From NCBI GenBank assembly GCA_010015675.1, contig ML977005.1:1-64000 (forward strand): a DNA stretch of 64,000 nucleotides, read 5' to 3'. Origin of the DNA: Byssothecium circinans (taxonomy: Eukaryota > Ascomycota > Dothideomycetes > Pleosporales > Massarinaceae). The notes beneath the pieces were generated by a model, which did no database searches, was not told the DNA's origin, and saw only the letters and a program-made list of their open reading frames with translations. A program made the position numbers and the translations under genes. Shown in pieces: positions 55,178 through 64,000 of the stretch. Position 1 is the stretch's first letter, and every line of letters starts with the position of its first letter.

Positions 55178-56407
55178 TCACAGATGAAACCTCGGCTCCT
55201 CCCCCCCAAACGTCCCATACACATCTCCAATAGCCTCAGCAAGGTCCTCCGGCAGCGCTCCCGCCTCCAACGCATCCAGCGTACTCTCCAACTGCTCCAC
55301 CTTCGACACCGCGAAGATGATGGCATCGCCGTACTCTCCATCAAGAATACTATGGAATGCCGTCCAGCGGATCGCTGCTGCGTGCCCGTTGATACCGTGT
55401 TTCTTCGCGGCGTCGCGGACTTTGGCTACTGCGGCTGAGATGGCGGGTTTGCTGTAGATGGCACTGTAAATTTTGCCGATTGGGGTCTGGGGAGGACTTG
55501 TTAGAGGGGTGGTTTGGTAGTTGATGTCAAGATGCGTTTCAGATATAGGGGGACGGATCTAGGAAAAGGGATAAGAGAGAGAAGAAGAGGGGTTAACGTA
55601 CATCTTTACTCCACCGCGCCGCAGTAGCCACCTTATCCGTGAAAAGACCACCGACTGCCGGACTATATTTACCCTGAGTAAGCACTCCAATCCACTTAAC
55701 CACACAGTCGATACCGGATATTGGGAATCGGGGATCGAGTGTATATCTCACCTATACGCAAAAAAAAGCAACCCCATTCTCCCTCAACAGCGGAAACAAC
55801 TCTCTCTCCGCTCCCCTAACAACAGCATTATAATGACCCTGGTACACCCGGCTTAACCAAGCCCTCCCTCCCACAAATATCAATAATCTCTTTTACTTCC
55901 TTAGGCTCATAATTCGACAATCCAAACGTCTTAACCTTGCCCTCTTTCCACGCCTTATCCATCGCCCGAGCCGTCTCCTCAAACGGCGTCGTCCGATCCG
56001 GAATATGCAGGAACATAGTCTCCACCTTTTTGGTCCTGAGGGCGTTCAGCGAGTCGGAGATGCTGGACGCGATCTTGGCGGTGGAGTGTGCGCCGGGCCC
56101 GCTGCTGACTTTGGTGTGGATGGTGAAGGTTGAGGGTGCATTTACGAGTCCGAGACGGGTTTCAGAGGCGCCTTTTGCATCGGCGGAGTAGTCGCGTGCG
56201 GTGTCGAGGTGGGTGTAGCCGCGGGCACGGAAGGCGTTGAGGAGGCTTGAACGTCTTAGGGGGCGTCGAAGTGGGTTACTCCGCCGCCTTTGCTGCTATC
56301 GCCGATCTAGGAAGGTTAGCGAGGAGGGGGGATGGATGAGAGGATGGAGGGAGGGGATGTACCGTATGGGTTCCGAGAATGATGTTGACGGGTTTTTTGG
56401 GAGCCAT
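55178..56407 (-). pseudogene. Aldo-keto reductase (AKR7/aflatoxin-aldehyde-reductase-like) with several frameshifts
   Basis: From ATG at 56407 the minus strand reads MAPKKPVNIILGTHT, an intron (about 56362-56308), then IGDSSKGGGVTHFDAP. A frame change in a C5 run near 56260 is needed to continue as SLLNAFRARGYTHLDTARD with the catalytic Asp/Tyr region, GLVNAPSTFTIHTKVSSG, FLHIPDRTTPFEE and TFGLSNYEPKEVKEI. A second change near 55850 is needed to reach VYQGHYNAVVRGAEREL, and a third in a T8 run near 55768-55775 for VAFFAY. Later exons (WSKD, then IGKIYSAIYSKPAIS to FGGEEPRFHL) are intact. The sum is the normal 330-340 aa length. Three small indels suggest decay or homopolymer errors. Confidence 0.8.
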
Positions 56408-56756
56408 GGTGTTGGGATGACAAGTGGTTAGGGGCAAGAGGAGGAAAAGGTAAGAATTGGAATTTCACTTCAGTTGGAGAGAACAATTGCCAACCCCGAA
56501 GTCATTTATAACAGTGATGATATCCACTTTTCTAATCACTTCCAGTGACTAAACCACATTATCTCCACAACTTCCCCGCAAACTCCGCAATGTTCCGCCA
56601 TACTCCGCCATACTTCACAAAGGGCCGATTACGATCAAACAAATGATTCAGAGAACAAAGAGCAATATAGAGGAAGCCCGTGTGAGCTCCTTCCGGTAGT
56701 AGATCAGAAGTGCAGGTGCACTTATCACTTGGGAAACTCGGCAAAGTTTGCCTTGC
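56408..56756. other. Short divergent-side gap
   Basis: About 350 bp between the aldo-keto reductase start and the 3' end of the upstream regulator on the same strand. A CCGCCATACTCCGCCATACT direct repeat lies near 56597. This may be a binding site for the neighbouring Zn2Cys6 protein, by proximity only. Confidence 0.4.
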
Positions 56757-58076
56757 CTACCACGTAGCTGTAGACAAAACACTACACAACACCCCCTCTC
56801 CCCCCTTATCAGCCCAACACCGAATCCTATCACTCCCCAAAAAGAACGCCCAAAAACTCTTTACAAACGCATCCACCTCATCAGCCCCAACAGCATCAAC
56901 CACGACCTCAGGCTGCAAAGACGACACCATAAGGGGCGAATCCATACACGACATCTCAAACCACTTGGCCGCAGACTCCGCCTCCCACAGTCCCTGCCGC
57001 GCAGTCAACATACCCCCGCCCGTGCACTCCGCCCATCCCCTGATCATAGTCTGGTACACGTTGGCAACGGTGGTGACGAGGATGTGTGTGCGGCGAACGC
57101 TTTCAGTGAGGATCCAAAGCCGCCATAAAGTGGATGTGGCATGGAAATCCGCGCCCCAGTCCGTATTTTGTGGATACTGTGGGAGGGAAGAGAGGAGGGT
57201 ATCAGAGGCTCGGTATATTTTAGTAGTTTCGAAGAGTTGGTGGGCCCAGAGACGAAGGGTTGGTAGTTGACGTTCTGCTGAAGCGCGTAGACGCACGGAG
57301 CCATCGAAGAGCCGGATATATTGGTAGATGAATAGGGCATGGACCCGCGAGAGATGGGCGAAGACGCCTCGTAAGTCGGTAGTTGTGGGTGCCGGTTGGC
57401 GAACGAGGTCCATGGAGCGCTCTTCTGCTATCTGCAGTATTGTTTCCTTGACTGCTGGTGTGCTGGTCGTGTATGCTGCTAGCGTGGTGAAGGCATCTTG
57501 GACATATGTCGGTAGGCCTTTGTCGTACAGCTGTCGGTGGATGAAGCCGTTGTGGCCGTTCTTGACCCAGCATTTTATCATCTCGTCCACAGCTTCTATG
57601 AAGTGGTCTTGCTCCATGTCCGTCACACAGTCTGATCTTTCGTTAATGTGGTGAAGATCCCATGTTCGGTCCTCCAGAAACCAGAGACTGGGCTTTTGCG
57701 AGACGTCGCGGTTCTCGAAAAGGCTCTCTTGAGTTTCTGTGAATCCTCCGATGGGCTGTAGTAGTGGCAGTGTTGGGATATAAGGCACCAACCCATCTAA
57801 AATTGATGGATCGAGTTCTCCATCATTGGGTGCGCCCCAGTCTCCAAACTCAAGGCCACTTGCAGTCGTATCAACATCTACAAAGTTTTGAACGACAGTT
57901 TCTTCATCATCCCGAGCTTCGCGGTCACCATGTCCTCTTCGACGTCTCTTACGTTGCGGGTAAACGCAATCCACATCTCTATCCAAGCATCGTTGGCATT
58001 CTGGGAGCTGCCTGTCGCACCTTCGCTTCGACTCTGCGCAGGCATTACATGCCTTCTGACGGGAAAGTGCGGGCAT
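56757..58076 (-). CDS. Zn2Cys6 transcription factor next to the aldo-keto reductase
   Basis: A single exon codes for 439 aa from the ATG at 58076; an ATG at 58142 would add 22 residues. The zinc cluster is at Cys10, 13, 20, 27, 30 and 37 (CNACAESKRRC, then CQRCLDRDVDC), followed by a basic KRRRRGHGDR patch. The rest lacks a full fungal-specific TF domain but has helical segments such as HFIEAVDEMIKCWVKNG and TDLRGVFAHLSRVHALFI, and a WGADFHATSTLWRLWILTESVRR-like stretch split here as STLWRLWILTESVRRTHI. This short form is common among regulators linked to metabolic clusters. It could control the adjacent reductase; that is inference from position. Confidence 0.85.
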   Translation of the reverse strand: MPALSRQKACNACAESKRRCDRQLPECQRCLDRDVDCVYPQRKRRRRGHGDREARDDEETVVQNFVDVDTTASGLEFGDWGAPNDGELDPSILDGLVPYIPTLPLLQPIGGFTETQESLFENRDVSQKPSLWFLEDRTWDLHHINERSDCVTDMEQDHFIEAVDEMIKCWVKNGHNGFIHRQLYDKGLPTYVQDAFTTLAAYTTSTPAVKETILQIAEERSMDLVRQPAPTTTDLRGVFAHLSRVHALFIYQYIRLFDGSVRLRASAERQLPTLRLWAHQLFETTKIYRASDTLLSSLPQYPQNTDWGADFHATSTLWRLWILTESVRRTHILVTTVANVYQTMIRGWAECTGGGMLTARQGLWEAESAAKWFEMSCMDSPLMVSSLQPEVVVDAVGADEVDAFVKSFWAFFLGSDRIRCWADKGGEGVLCSVLSTATW

Positions 58077-58820
58077 TTTGTGGAGGATTGCCGGTTTCCG
58101 AAGTCTATGGTAGAAAGTTCCCATGGCCGATGGAATTTGCACAGGACTATATCGAAGTGATCGCCCCCACTAAATCCTCGCACATTAATAATCTAGCTGC
58201 GCCTAGTAATGCACAAAGACTATGGTAAAATGGAGCTTTGAAACTTGATGTACTCAATTATAGTTATTGATTTTAGAAGAGTTTTCACGCCTGAGCTTGG
58301 GAGCCTCTTCTCCCTATTGGTTCCTATTTCCACAGCATGGCTTGTTGACTTTGGGAAAGGTATGACATGGCCGACTCACGTGACTGGTCCGGTCCCAAAG
58401 GTCACATGGATGAGCAAAGGTCCGGGGCCTGGCTTCCCCCATCGTACTCGAATCAATGGAAATTCCCGCCCTTTCAACATGGCTCGGCTCTTGACAACAT
58501 TCTGCTACTAAACGCCGCAAACTTGTCGAAGTGACAGTTCGGCAAAATGGTGCTTTTCTGTGGTACGGTGCTATCGCTGTCACTGACAATGATTGCGTCG
58601 TTTTGCGTGGGATTTCGCGTTCTGTTCCCCTGTGGGGAGGCGATTGTGGCCATGAGTAGGAGTGTCGTGATGCTCTTTTGGTTGGGGTTCTAAGTTTGGC
58701 GGGCAAAACCGATCCCTCAACGGAGCGGAAAATCTATTTCTCCGCCGACTTCGCCTTAACATCATCTCAGATTCTCGTGCACCATCTTTGAATCATCAAT
58801 GCTGTTCACAACATGTTGCA
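58077..58820. other. Divergent intergenic region
   Basis: About 740 bp between the regulator and the AIM9-like gene, which start in opposite directions. No coding frame or repeat is convincing. Confidence 0.5.
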
Positions 58821-60922
58821 ATGAAGCCCCTTTATCGCATTTTCAACCCGCTTAGATCGAGCTACACACTTAGGGCTATTCGGAGAAACGAAATCTGGCA
58901 TCGTCAGCAACCGAGCCTTCGCTGGGCGATGAGTACTACAGCGATGCCCGTCCTTCGAAAGCAAAGAGACGACGGCTCGGGTAAGCTAGGGACTTCTATT
59001 TCGAGGTCCAAGAACATGCTTACTCAGCTCGTACCCCAGAGGAAGAAATAGTAGAAGAAGAGCTGTATAGATACACTCGATATCGGTATCTGTATGTGCA
59101 AACCATGCCCGTTTAGTCAAGGGAATTAACAATGCTCAGATGCAACGAACGTGAAAACCTTGCGATGCGTTATCGGAAATTCAACCTCTCCGCTCTCCTT
59201 GATGCTGCCGTCAATGCCGTTGGTGACGGAGCTACATCTTGTAAGATACCTTGCCAAGTCCGATCCCAAAGCTATAGAAGAATGTAACCTAACTTTCGCA
59301 TACCCAGGTGTCAAGGTACTGAAATGCATAGAAGGCCAATACAACAAGGCGTTTATCCTAACGCTAGATAATGGGGTTGAGGTTTTGGCAAAGATTCCAA
59401 ATCCTAATGCTGGTCCAGCATTCTACACGACCGCCTCTGAGGTTGCTACACGGCATTTTGTATGTGGCTCATCGCGCTGGTATGCTGAAATTCTAACGAC
59501 TGTATTTTAGCTCCGCACGGTCTTGAACTTGTCCGTCCCGCGCGTGTACGCCTATTCTTTGGACCCACTCAATCCAGTCGGTGCCGAGTACGTTATTGAT
59601 GAGAAGGCAAAGGGCAAGCCACTAGGGAGCCTTTGGTATCAGTGGCAAACAGATTCCCAACTTGACCTGGTGGCTCAGCTCGTTGACTTTGAAACAAAGC
59701 TGACGTCGGTTTCATTTCAGAGACACGGCTGCCTCTACTACAAGAAGGATTTAGAAGGGAAGGGTGATAGGGCCTTTGACCTGGAAGCCAGGTCTCAAGC
59801 ATCTGTCGACTTTGTGAAGGGGCTTCTGACAGATGAGTTCGCGCTTGGGCCGTTAACTGAAGCAAAGCTGTGGGAAGACGGTAGAGCCACGATGGATTTA
59901 GATCGAGGTCCATGTAAGTTATATGCGCAGCCATTAGAATAAGTATTATACTAACCTTAGAAGGGAGCAATCCACTATCTTACTTGGCAGGGATGGGAAT
60001 CAACGAGATAAAATGGGTGAAGGCGTACGGGAAACCCCGTATAAATCCTTACCGATCCCTTGAGGTGTCAGAGTCTCCCGATGAGTACATTTCACTATTG
60101 GAACGATACCTCCAACTTGTGTCCCATCTATCGCTAGGTCCTTCCCAAACAACGCTCTCCCGTCCAGTCCCTCACCTAGGTCCTTCCCGAACAACGCTCT
60201 CCCATCCGGACCTTCATCTCGATAATATATTCGTTGATCCAGACACAAAGCAAATAACTTGCATCATTGACTGGCAGTCAGCCTCAGTGTCTGAGCCATT
60301 CTTCCAACACAATATTCCGCGTTTACTTCTTCCGGTCGGATCTAGCAACACCAGCAACCGATTGAAAGCCTCATCGGGAGGATCCAATGCAACAGACGAT
60401 GCAGAGAGGGTTCCAGATCTGCTCAGCCATTACCAACACCTTACCAGGCTTAAGAATGAGCAACGATGGGTTGAAATGGCTTTTTCGCAAAATTGCTCTC
60501 TTTTGACCAAGCCCGTCTCTTTGCTCTGTGGTGCCTGGAGTAGGAATGACGTGTTCTCTTTCCGTCACGCCTTGATACATATAGCTGCTCAGTGGGAAGA
60601 ATCGATGCCAGCGACCGTACCTTGTCCAATACAATTTACGGAGAAGGAACTAGAGCTTCACAACTACGAATTTGAGCTTTTAGAGGGTCTTGAAGAGGTC
60701 CTGCACGAGCTTCAGAACAATAACCTTATCCCACTAGGTGGTATGGTCCGCCGAGAATATTACGAGCAGGCTGTGCGTATTAACAGTACCGTTAAGGAGA
60801 TGTTTGTTAATATGGCTGAATCTGAGTCGCAGAGGGTCTTGTTCTCACGAGTATGGCCATATCAAGACCAGGATTGTGAATACATAGTTTCACCCTCCTC
60901 ACTGCAGAAGGCACAGTGGTGA
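58821..60922 (+). CDS. AIM9-like aminoglycoside-phosphotransferase-fold protein, six exons
   Basis: Exons 58821-58980, 59028-59085, 59140-59240, 59308-59459, 59511-59913 and 59964-60922 sum to 1833 bp, 610 aa. The first 35 residues (MKPLYRIFNPLRSSYTLR) are basic without acids, like a mitochondrial presequence. The kinase-like part has EGQYNKAFILTLDNG, AKIPNPNAGPAFYTTASE, EYVIDEKAKGKPLG, the catalytic loop HPDLHLDN at 372-379 (Asp374, Asn379) and IIDWQSA with metal-binding Asp394. This order matches fungal AIM9 and related APH-fold proteins; their substrates are unknown. Intron 5 has tandem acceptors (TTAG and AAG), of which AAG keeps frame. A 42-bp duplication lies just before the loop. Confidence 0.9.
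60134..60217 (+). repeat. In-frame 42-bp tandem duplication in the AIM9-like gene
   Basis: Units 60134-60175 and 60176-60217 code LGPSQTTLSRPVPH and LGPSRTTLSHPDLH. The second contains the start of the catalytic loop; the first is a diverged copy in which His-Pro-Asp-Leu has become Arg-Pro-Val-Pro. Frame is kept. Confidence 0.9.
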
Positions 60923-61000
60923 CCGAAGTAAGAGATAAGAATGGCTTTATCCTCCGATCCACTACGCGATTGGGCCCGTTAGCGCTACCTGCAGAGGACT

Positions 61001-61905
61001 CTAACCAAACCTCAGCGTTAAGTTAACGCATGACTTTGTCTCCGCCAAGGGCCTTGCTAAAGATAGAAGTCCATGATCAGAATCACTGCGCCGCTCGATA
61101 GTGCGCTGCACGCCGGTGTACAGAACGCGATTAACCTCGTCGCTCGCGTTGTCGACAGATGCGAACAGCGCGTTCATCATGTCGCTGACCACGTCCTCAG
61201 CATGGATGATATCAGCCCAACCGTCGAGCTCGTCCATGGTTGGTCGGATGCCCAGCGTCTTGGGGATAGACACGAGCTCATTGAAGGCACAGTCGGGCTC
61301 GGGGCGTACGTGTTTGCCAGCGCCGGGCGTTGGCATGGGAGTGTGCAGGACAACAGGACAGTCAAATTGATCCACGACTTTGGAGAGGAAGCGCTCCGAG
61401 GCCCACTTGCAAGCTACGTAGTCATTAGTGCCATCATTGGGCGGGGTGTCGTCGACCGGCCTAGGGTCCATGTTGTAGATTTGTGCGCCCCGTTCGGTGC
61501 CGTAAATGCGAATGGGCGCCGGAGGACATAAGTGGAGTGGAACACGGCGCCTAAGTGCAAGGCGCGTGAGCTCCTTGACTGAGCCAAGGTTGACCGGACG
61601 GAGTGCCTCGTAGTCATCCCAGAAGGCCCGGAGCGCACCAGCATGGAGGATCAGATCAGGCTTGTTGCTGAAGAAAGCAGTTCTTCGGGACTAAGGCCAA
61701 GGTTAGTGAGCCCGAGGTCTGCAGTGAAAATCTGGAATCTTGTACGAGGTCTGCTCCAGCAAGGTTGTGCCAGTCTCAGGACGGACAAGGCAGTAAAGCT
61801 TGGAGATTCTGTTCGAATTGACGAGCTCGGGTAACAGGTAGCGACCTATGTATCCCGTGAAACCAGTGACGAGTATTTCCAGGTTAGAGGTCTGGGTCGG
61901 CGTGT
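61001..61905 (-). pseudogene. Relic of a terminal reductase (thioester-reductase/NAD-binding) domain of PKS/NRPS type
   Basis: Minus-strand pieces in three frames line up as one domain: LEILVTGFTGYIGRYLLPEL (dinucleotide-binding TGxTGxxG), then FTADLGLTNLGLSPEELL, then DLILHAGALRAFWDDYEALR and VNLGSVKELTRLAL, then NDYVACKWASERFLSKVV with the Y-x3-K pair, VVLHTPMPTPGAG and DELDGWADIIHAEDVVSDMM. This order is that of reductase domains that release aldehydes from PKS or NRPS. Two frame changes, near 61735 and 61665, break it, and no carrier or other synthase domain lies in the window. It is therefore a decayed fragment, probably moved or left by deletion. Confidence 0.7.
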
Positions 61906-62295
61906 TTGCAGTGGCAGTACAGTAGAGAAGTCAGCACCCGGTGATTCACGTCTTGTGCACGACCCATCCATCTTTTGTTATCTCCGAGCCATCTCCGAGC
62001 TCATTTATCTGATAACTTCTAATCTCCCCTTAGCGCACGCCCCTTTCCCCAGATCTCAAATCTCACCTCCACCAACCAACCTGTCCATCCCGTCCGTCTG
62101 CAAACCTGCTCTCCGCACCCCCAACCCTGTTCAATCACTCCTACCCTGCGTCCGCCCCGTCGCGCAGGCTTCCACTCCTTAACCCATGATGCCAATGCCA
62201 TGATACCCAATTCAATCCACAATCCCTCACATACATACATAATACCAACACCCACCTAATACGCATACGCGCCGTACCGTACATAGCATGCGACC
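61906..62295. other. Intergenic stretch
   Basis: Nearly 400 bp with pyrimidine-rich sequence before the next start codon. No upstream domain of a synthase is present here, which supports the view that the reductase relic stands alone. Confidence 0.5.
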
Positions 62296-63095
62296 ATGAC
62301 CACACCCACCAACCCCCCACCGCCGCCGCTGCCCAAGGAACCCCTCCCAGCCTACACGTCCGAAAACACCACCGCGCCGGACTGGGACATACCCGCGCAA
62401 TCCAAGGGCAGAAAAAGAGGAATCCTAGGCGGGGGAGGAATTGGAGGAAGAAGCAGCGCAACGCGCACGCGCTGGGCGCTCTCCAACCGCTTCGACCGCG
62501 TCCTCCCGCCCCACAAGCGATATCTGGGTCGAAGCCGGCGTACCCTCCTGATCTGCATCGCCGTTCTCTTTCTCCTCCTCTTAGGCCTAGTCATTGGTCT
62601 CGCTGTGGGTTTGGCCGGGGGGAAGTCCAAGTACGCAACCCCCCCTCCCCCTTCCCCTTCCCCTTCCCCGTCCACCTCACCTCACCACACCACACCAGCC
62701 CAACAACCACGAACAGCTAACCGCTAACCCCCAACCCCCCTAGACCGCAGAACCTCCCCCTCCCATCCTCCGCCCAAACCCACTCCGGCGACCTAACCTA
62801 CTACGGCGTCGGCCTCGGCGCATGCGGCGTCACCGCCACCGACGCCGACGCCATAGTCTCCATCTCGCACTACACCTTCGACGCCGCGCAGCGCGGCCAC
62901 GGCTCCAATCCGAACAACAACCCGCTGTGCGGGCGCAAGATCCGCGCGAGGAGGGGGGAGAGGAGCGTTGATGTTACGGTGATTGATCGGTGCACGGGGT
63001 GTCAGCCTACGGATTTGGATGTGAGTCCTGCTGTGTTTAAGGAGTTGGCGGATCCTGGGTTGGGGCGCGTGGGCGTGGAGTGGGCGTGGCTTTGA
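62296..63095 (+). CDS. Membrane-anchored double-psi-beta-barrel (RlpA/expansin-like) protein
   Basis: Exons 62296-62630 and 62744-63095 (113-bp intron) sum to 687 bp, 228 aa. A Pro-rich cytoplasmic N-terminus and a basic stretch (KRYLGRSRRT) precede one membrane segment at about 83-107 (LLICIAVLFLLLLGLVIGL), so the protein is type II with its C-terminus outside. The outer part is a DPBB domain: GDLTYYGVGLGACG, IVSISHYTFDAA, NNPLCGRKIRARRG, VTVIDRCTGCQPTDLDVSP and FKELADPGLGRVGVEW. The Asp in VIDRC and the Cys pairs are conserved in RlpA-like, barwin and kiwellin relatives. It may bind or remodel cell-wall polysaccharide; no catalytic claim is made. Confidence 0.88.
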
Positions 63096-63464
63096 GGGGG
63101 GGAGATGCATATGTTGACTATGTAGTTATGGAAGGAATGAATGAATGAGAAAGGGATTTAAGTACAGTCTTGGGAGACAGTATCGATCAATCCATGAACG
63201 AAACGAATGAGCGGCTCATCCGCTTGACGGAAATAACTAGTTAACAAGGATCATGCCTCCGCAATGCCCAATAAACTTCCCCCGCCGCAGAAAACGAAGA
63301 ATGCCAAGTCCAAAAAGAAAAAAAAAAGAAAACTGACCCAAACAACCTCTCTCCAAAACAAGAAGAAAACGACAACCACCCATACCCATCACCATCTCAA
63401 ATCCCCCACTCCGTTCCAAGAAGGACCCGCTCCAAGTCTATACACCATCGTCCATCCATCTGCA
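63096..63464. other. Convergent 3' region
   Basis: About 370 bp with an AAAAAGAAAAAAAAAAG purine run near 63310. No coding frame is credible. Confidence 0.5.
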
Positions 63465-64000
63465 TCAAATCTCACAAACGCCATCCCTCTCCCTCCCCTC
63501 GAGATTAATAAGACCCCACTTCTTCCCAAACCCGTCACCGTTCCCATTAACCTTCACCTCCACTTCCCTCTCCCTCTCCGCCTCCGCCTCCTCGCCACCC
63601 CCCGCGCTCCCGCCTTCCCAAACCATCTCATCATAGTCCTCCCCAACCTCCTCCACACTCCGAAACAACCTCCTCGCAGCCGCCCACTCCCCCTCGCTCA
63701 CGCCCCCACACCCAAAAGCACACTTGCCCCGCCCACAAGGCCGCCAGAACCTGTACTCCGCGACCTGCGCCTCTGAAAGCGGTCTCACGGCCAGCAGGCC
63801 CGAGACGGCGGGACGGTTGGAAGTGTAGGAGAGCATTGTTCCTTGCGGGGAGATGGGGGACGTGACATAAGTTTCCACGCCGTTGGATATAGGCAGTGAC
63901 TGTGGGAGTTGGGTGGGGATGTTGGTGTTGATGGAGATGTGCGGTTTGGTAGGGGAGGAGGTGGAAGAGAGTTGGGGGTAGCAGGGAGGTGGTGGTGAGA
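63465..64000 (-). CDS. 3' part of a gene that continues past the right edge
   Basis: The minus-strand frame is open from the window edge to the stop at 63465, about 178 codons. The visible part is Pro/Ser/Thr-rich at first (SSTSSPTKPHISINTNIP), then has a compact motif VAEYRFWRPCGRGKCAFGCG with four Cys, WAAARRLFRSVEEVGEDYDE, and an acidic Glu/Gly-rich C-terminal stretch. No ATG begins the frame inside the window. I do not recognise the family. Confidence 0.5.
   Translation of the reverse strand, partial: SPPPPCYPQLSSTSSPTKPHISINTNIPTQLPQSLPISNGVETYVTSPISPQGTMLSYTSNRPAVSGLLAVRPLSEAQVAEYRFWRPCGRGKCAFGCGGVSEGEWAAARRLFRSVEEVGEDYDEMVWEGGSAGGGEEAEAEREREVEVKVNGNGDGFGKKWGLINLEGRERDGVCEI

Noticed and set aside
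55178..61905. Secondary-metabolite gene cluster (regulator, reductase, synthase domain)
   Set aside because: The reductase is broken, the synthase part is a small relic, and an AIM9-like housekeeping-type gene lies between them, so no working cluster can be claimed.
1..64000. tRNA and rRNA genes
   Set aside because: I saw no cloverleaf with A and B boxes and no rRNA-like sequence on either strand, though a scan by eye can miss split tRNAs; tRNAscan-SE would decide.

Overview
The window reads as a chromosome segment of a filamentous ascomycete (Pezizomycotina, plausibly Dothideomycetes; the class is inference). It has dense genes on both strands, short GT-AG introns (mostly 45-130 bp) with CTAAC or CTGAC branch sites, fungal-type genes (Zn2Cys6 regulators, a MARVEL protein, a Get5-like protein, an AIM9-like kinase, a hybrid histidine kinase), and stop codons of the C-to-T kind left by repeat-induced point mutation (RIP). 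I rebuilt exons by hand. Where a full model is given, the exon sum is divisible by three and the frame is open, but no transcript data back it.

Left part (1-10.9 kb) is accessory. A pogo/Fot1-type transposon with two nonsense codons runs off the left edge. Behind it lies a serine-rich coding fragment, then a same-strand run of low-complexity genes: two charged disordered proteins, a short Gly/Gln-rich protein, and two paralogues sharing an N-terminal domain I do not recognise. One paralogue has a one-base frameshift in an A7 run. A broken minus-strand gene of unknown function follows.

Middle part (11.5-37.3 kb) is mostly conserved: an eight-exon hexose-type transporter, a 2.8 kb gene-free stretch, Nop2 (25S rRNA m5C methyltransferase) divergent from a Get5-like gene, cofilin, mitochondrial Hsp60, an SDR gene with an in-frame TAG, a TENA/THI-4 protein, two F-box genes, a DHA1-type MFS transporter divergent from a Zn2Cys6 regulator across a promoter with a perfect 20-bp palindrome, and Cwc2 (splicing).

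From 37.48 to 40.75 kb lies the most unusual object: an apparently undescribed element of about 3.3 kb. It is bounded by long inverted repeats (52 of 55 bases identical in the inner part) and carries two tandem-repeat arrays, a five-part rule-keeping gene for a 399-aa protein of unknown family with four exons, a Cys/His-rich ORF, and a 128-bp hairpin near its right end. No known transposase was recognised in it.

Right part (41-64 kb) holds an SDR, a seven-exon hybrid histidine kinase, a PAF-acetylhydrolase-like lipase, a third F-box gene, an omega-type glutathione transferase, a TA-rich decayed tract, a MARVEL membrane protein, a frameshifted aldo-keto reductase beside a Zn2Cys6 regulator, an AIM9-like kinase with an in-frame duplication next to its catalytic loop, a decayed reductase-domain relic of the PKS/NRPS kind, a membrane-anchored double-psi-beta-barrel protein, and the 3' end of a gene that leaves the window. 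Several breaks sit in homopolymers (A7, C5, T8), so some may be assembly errors and not mutations.
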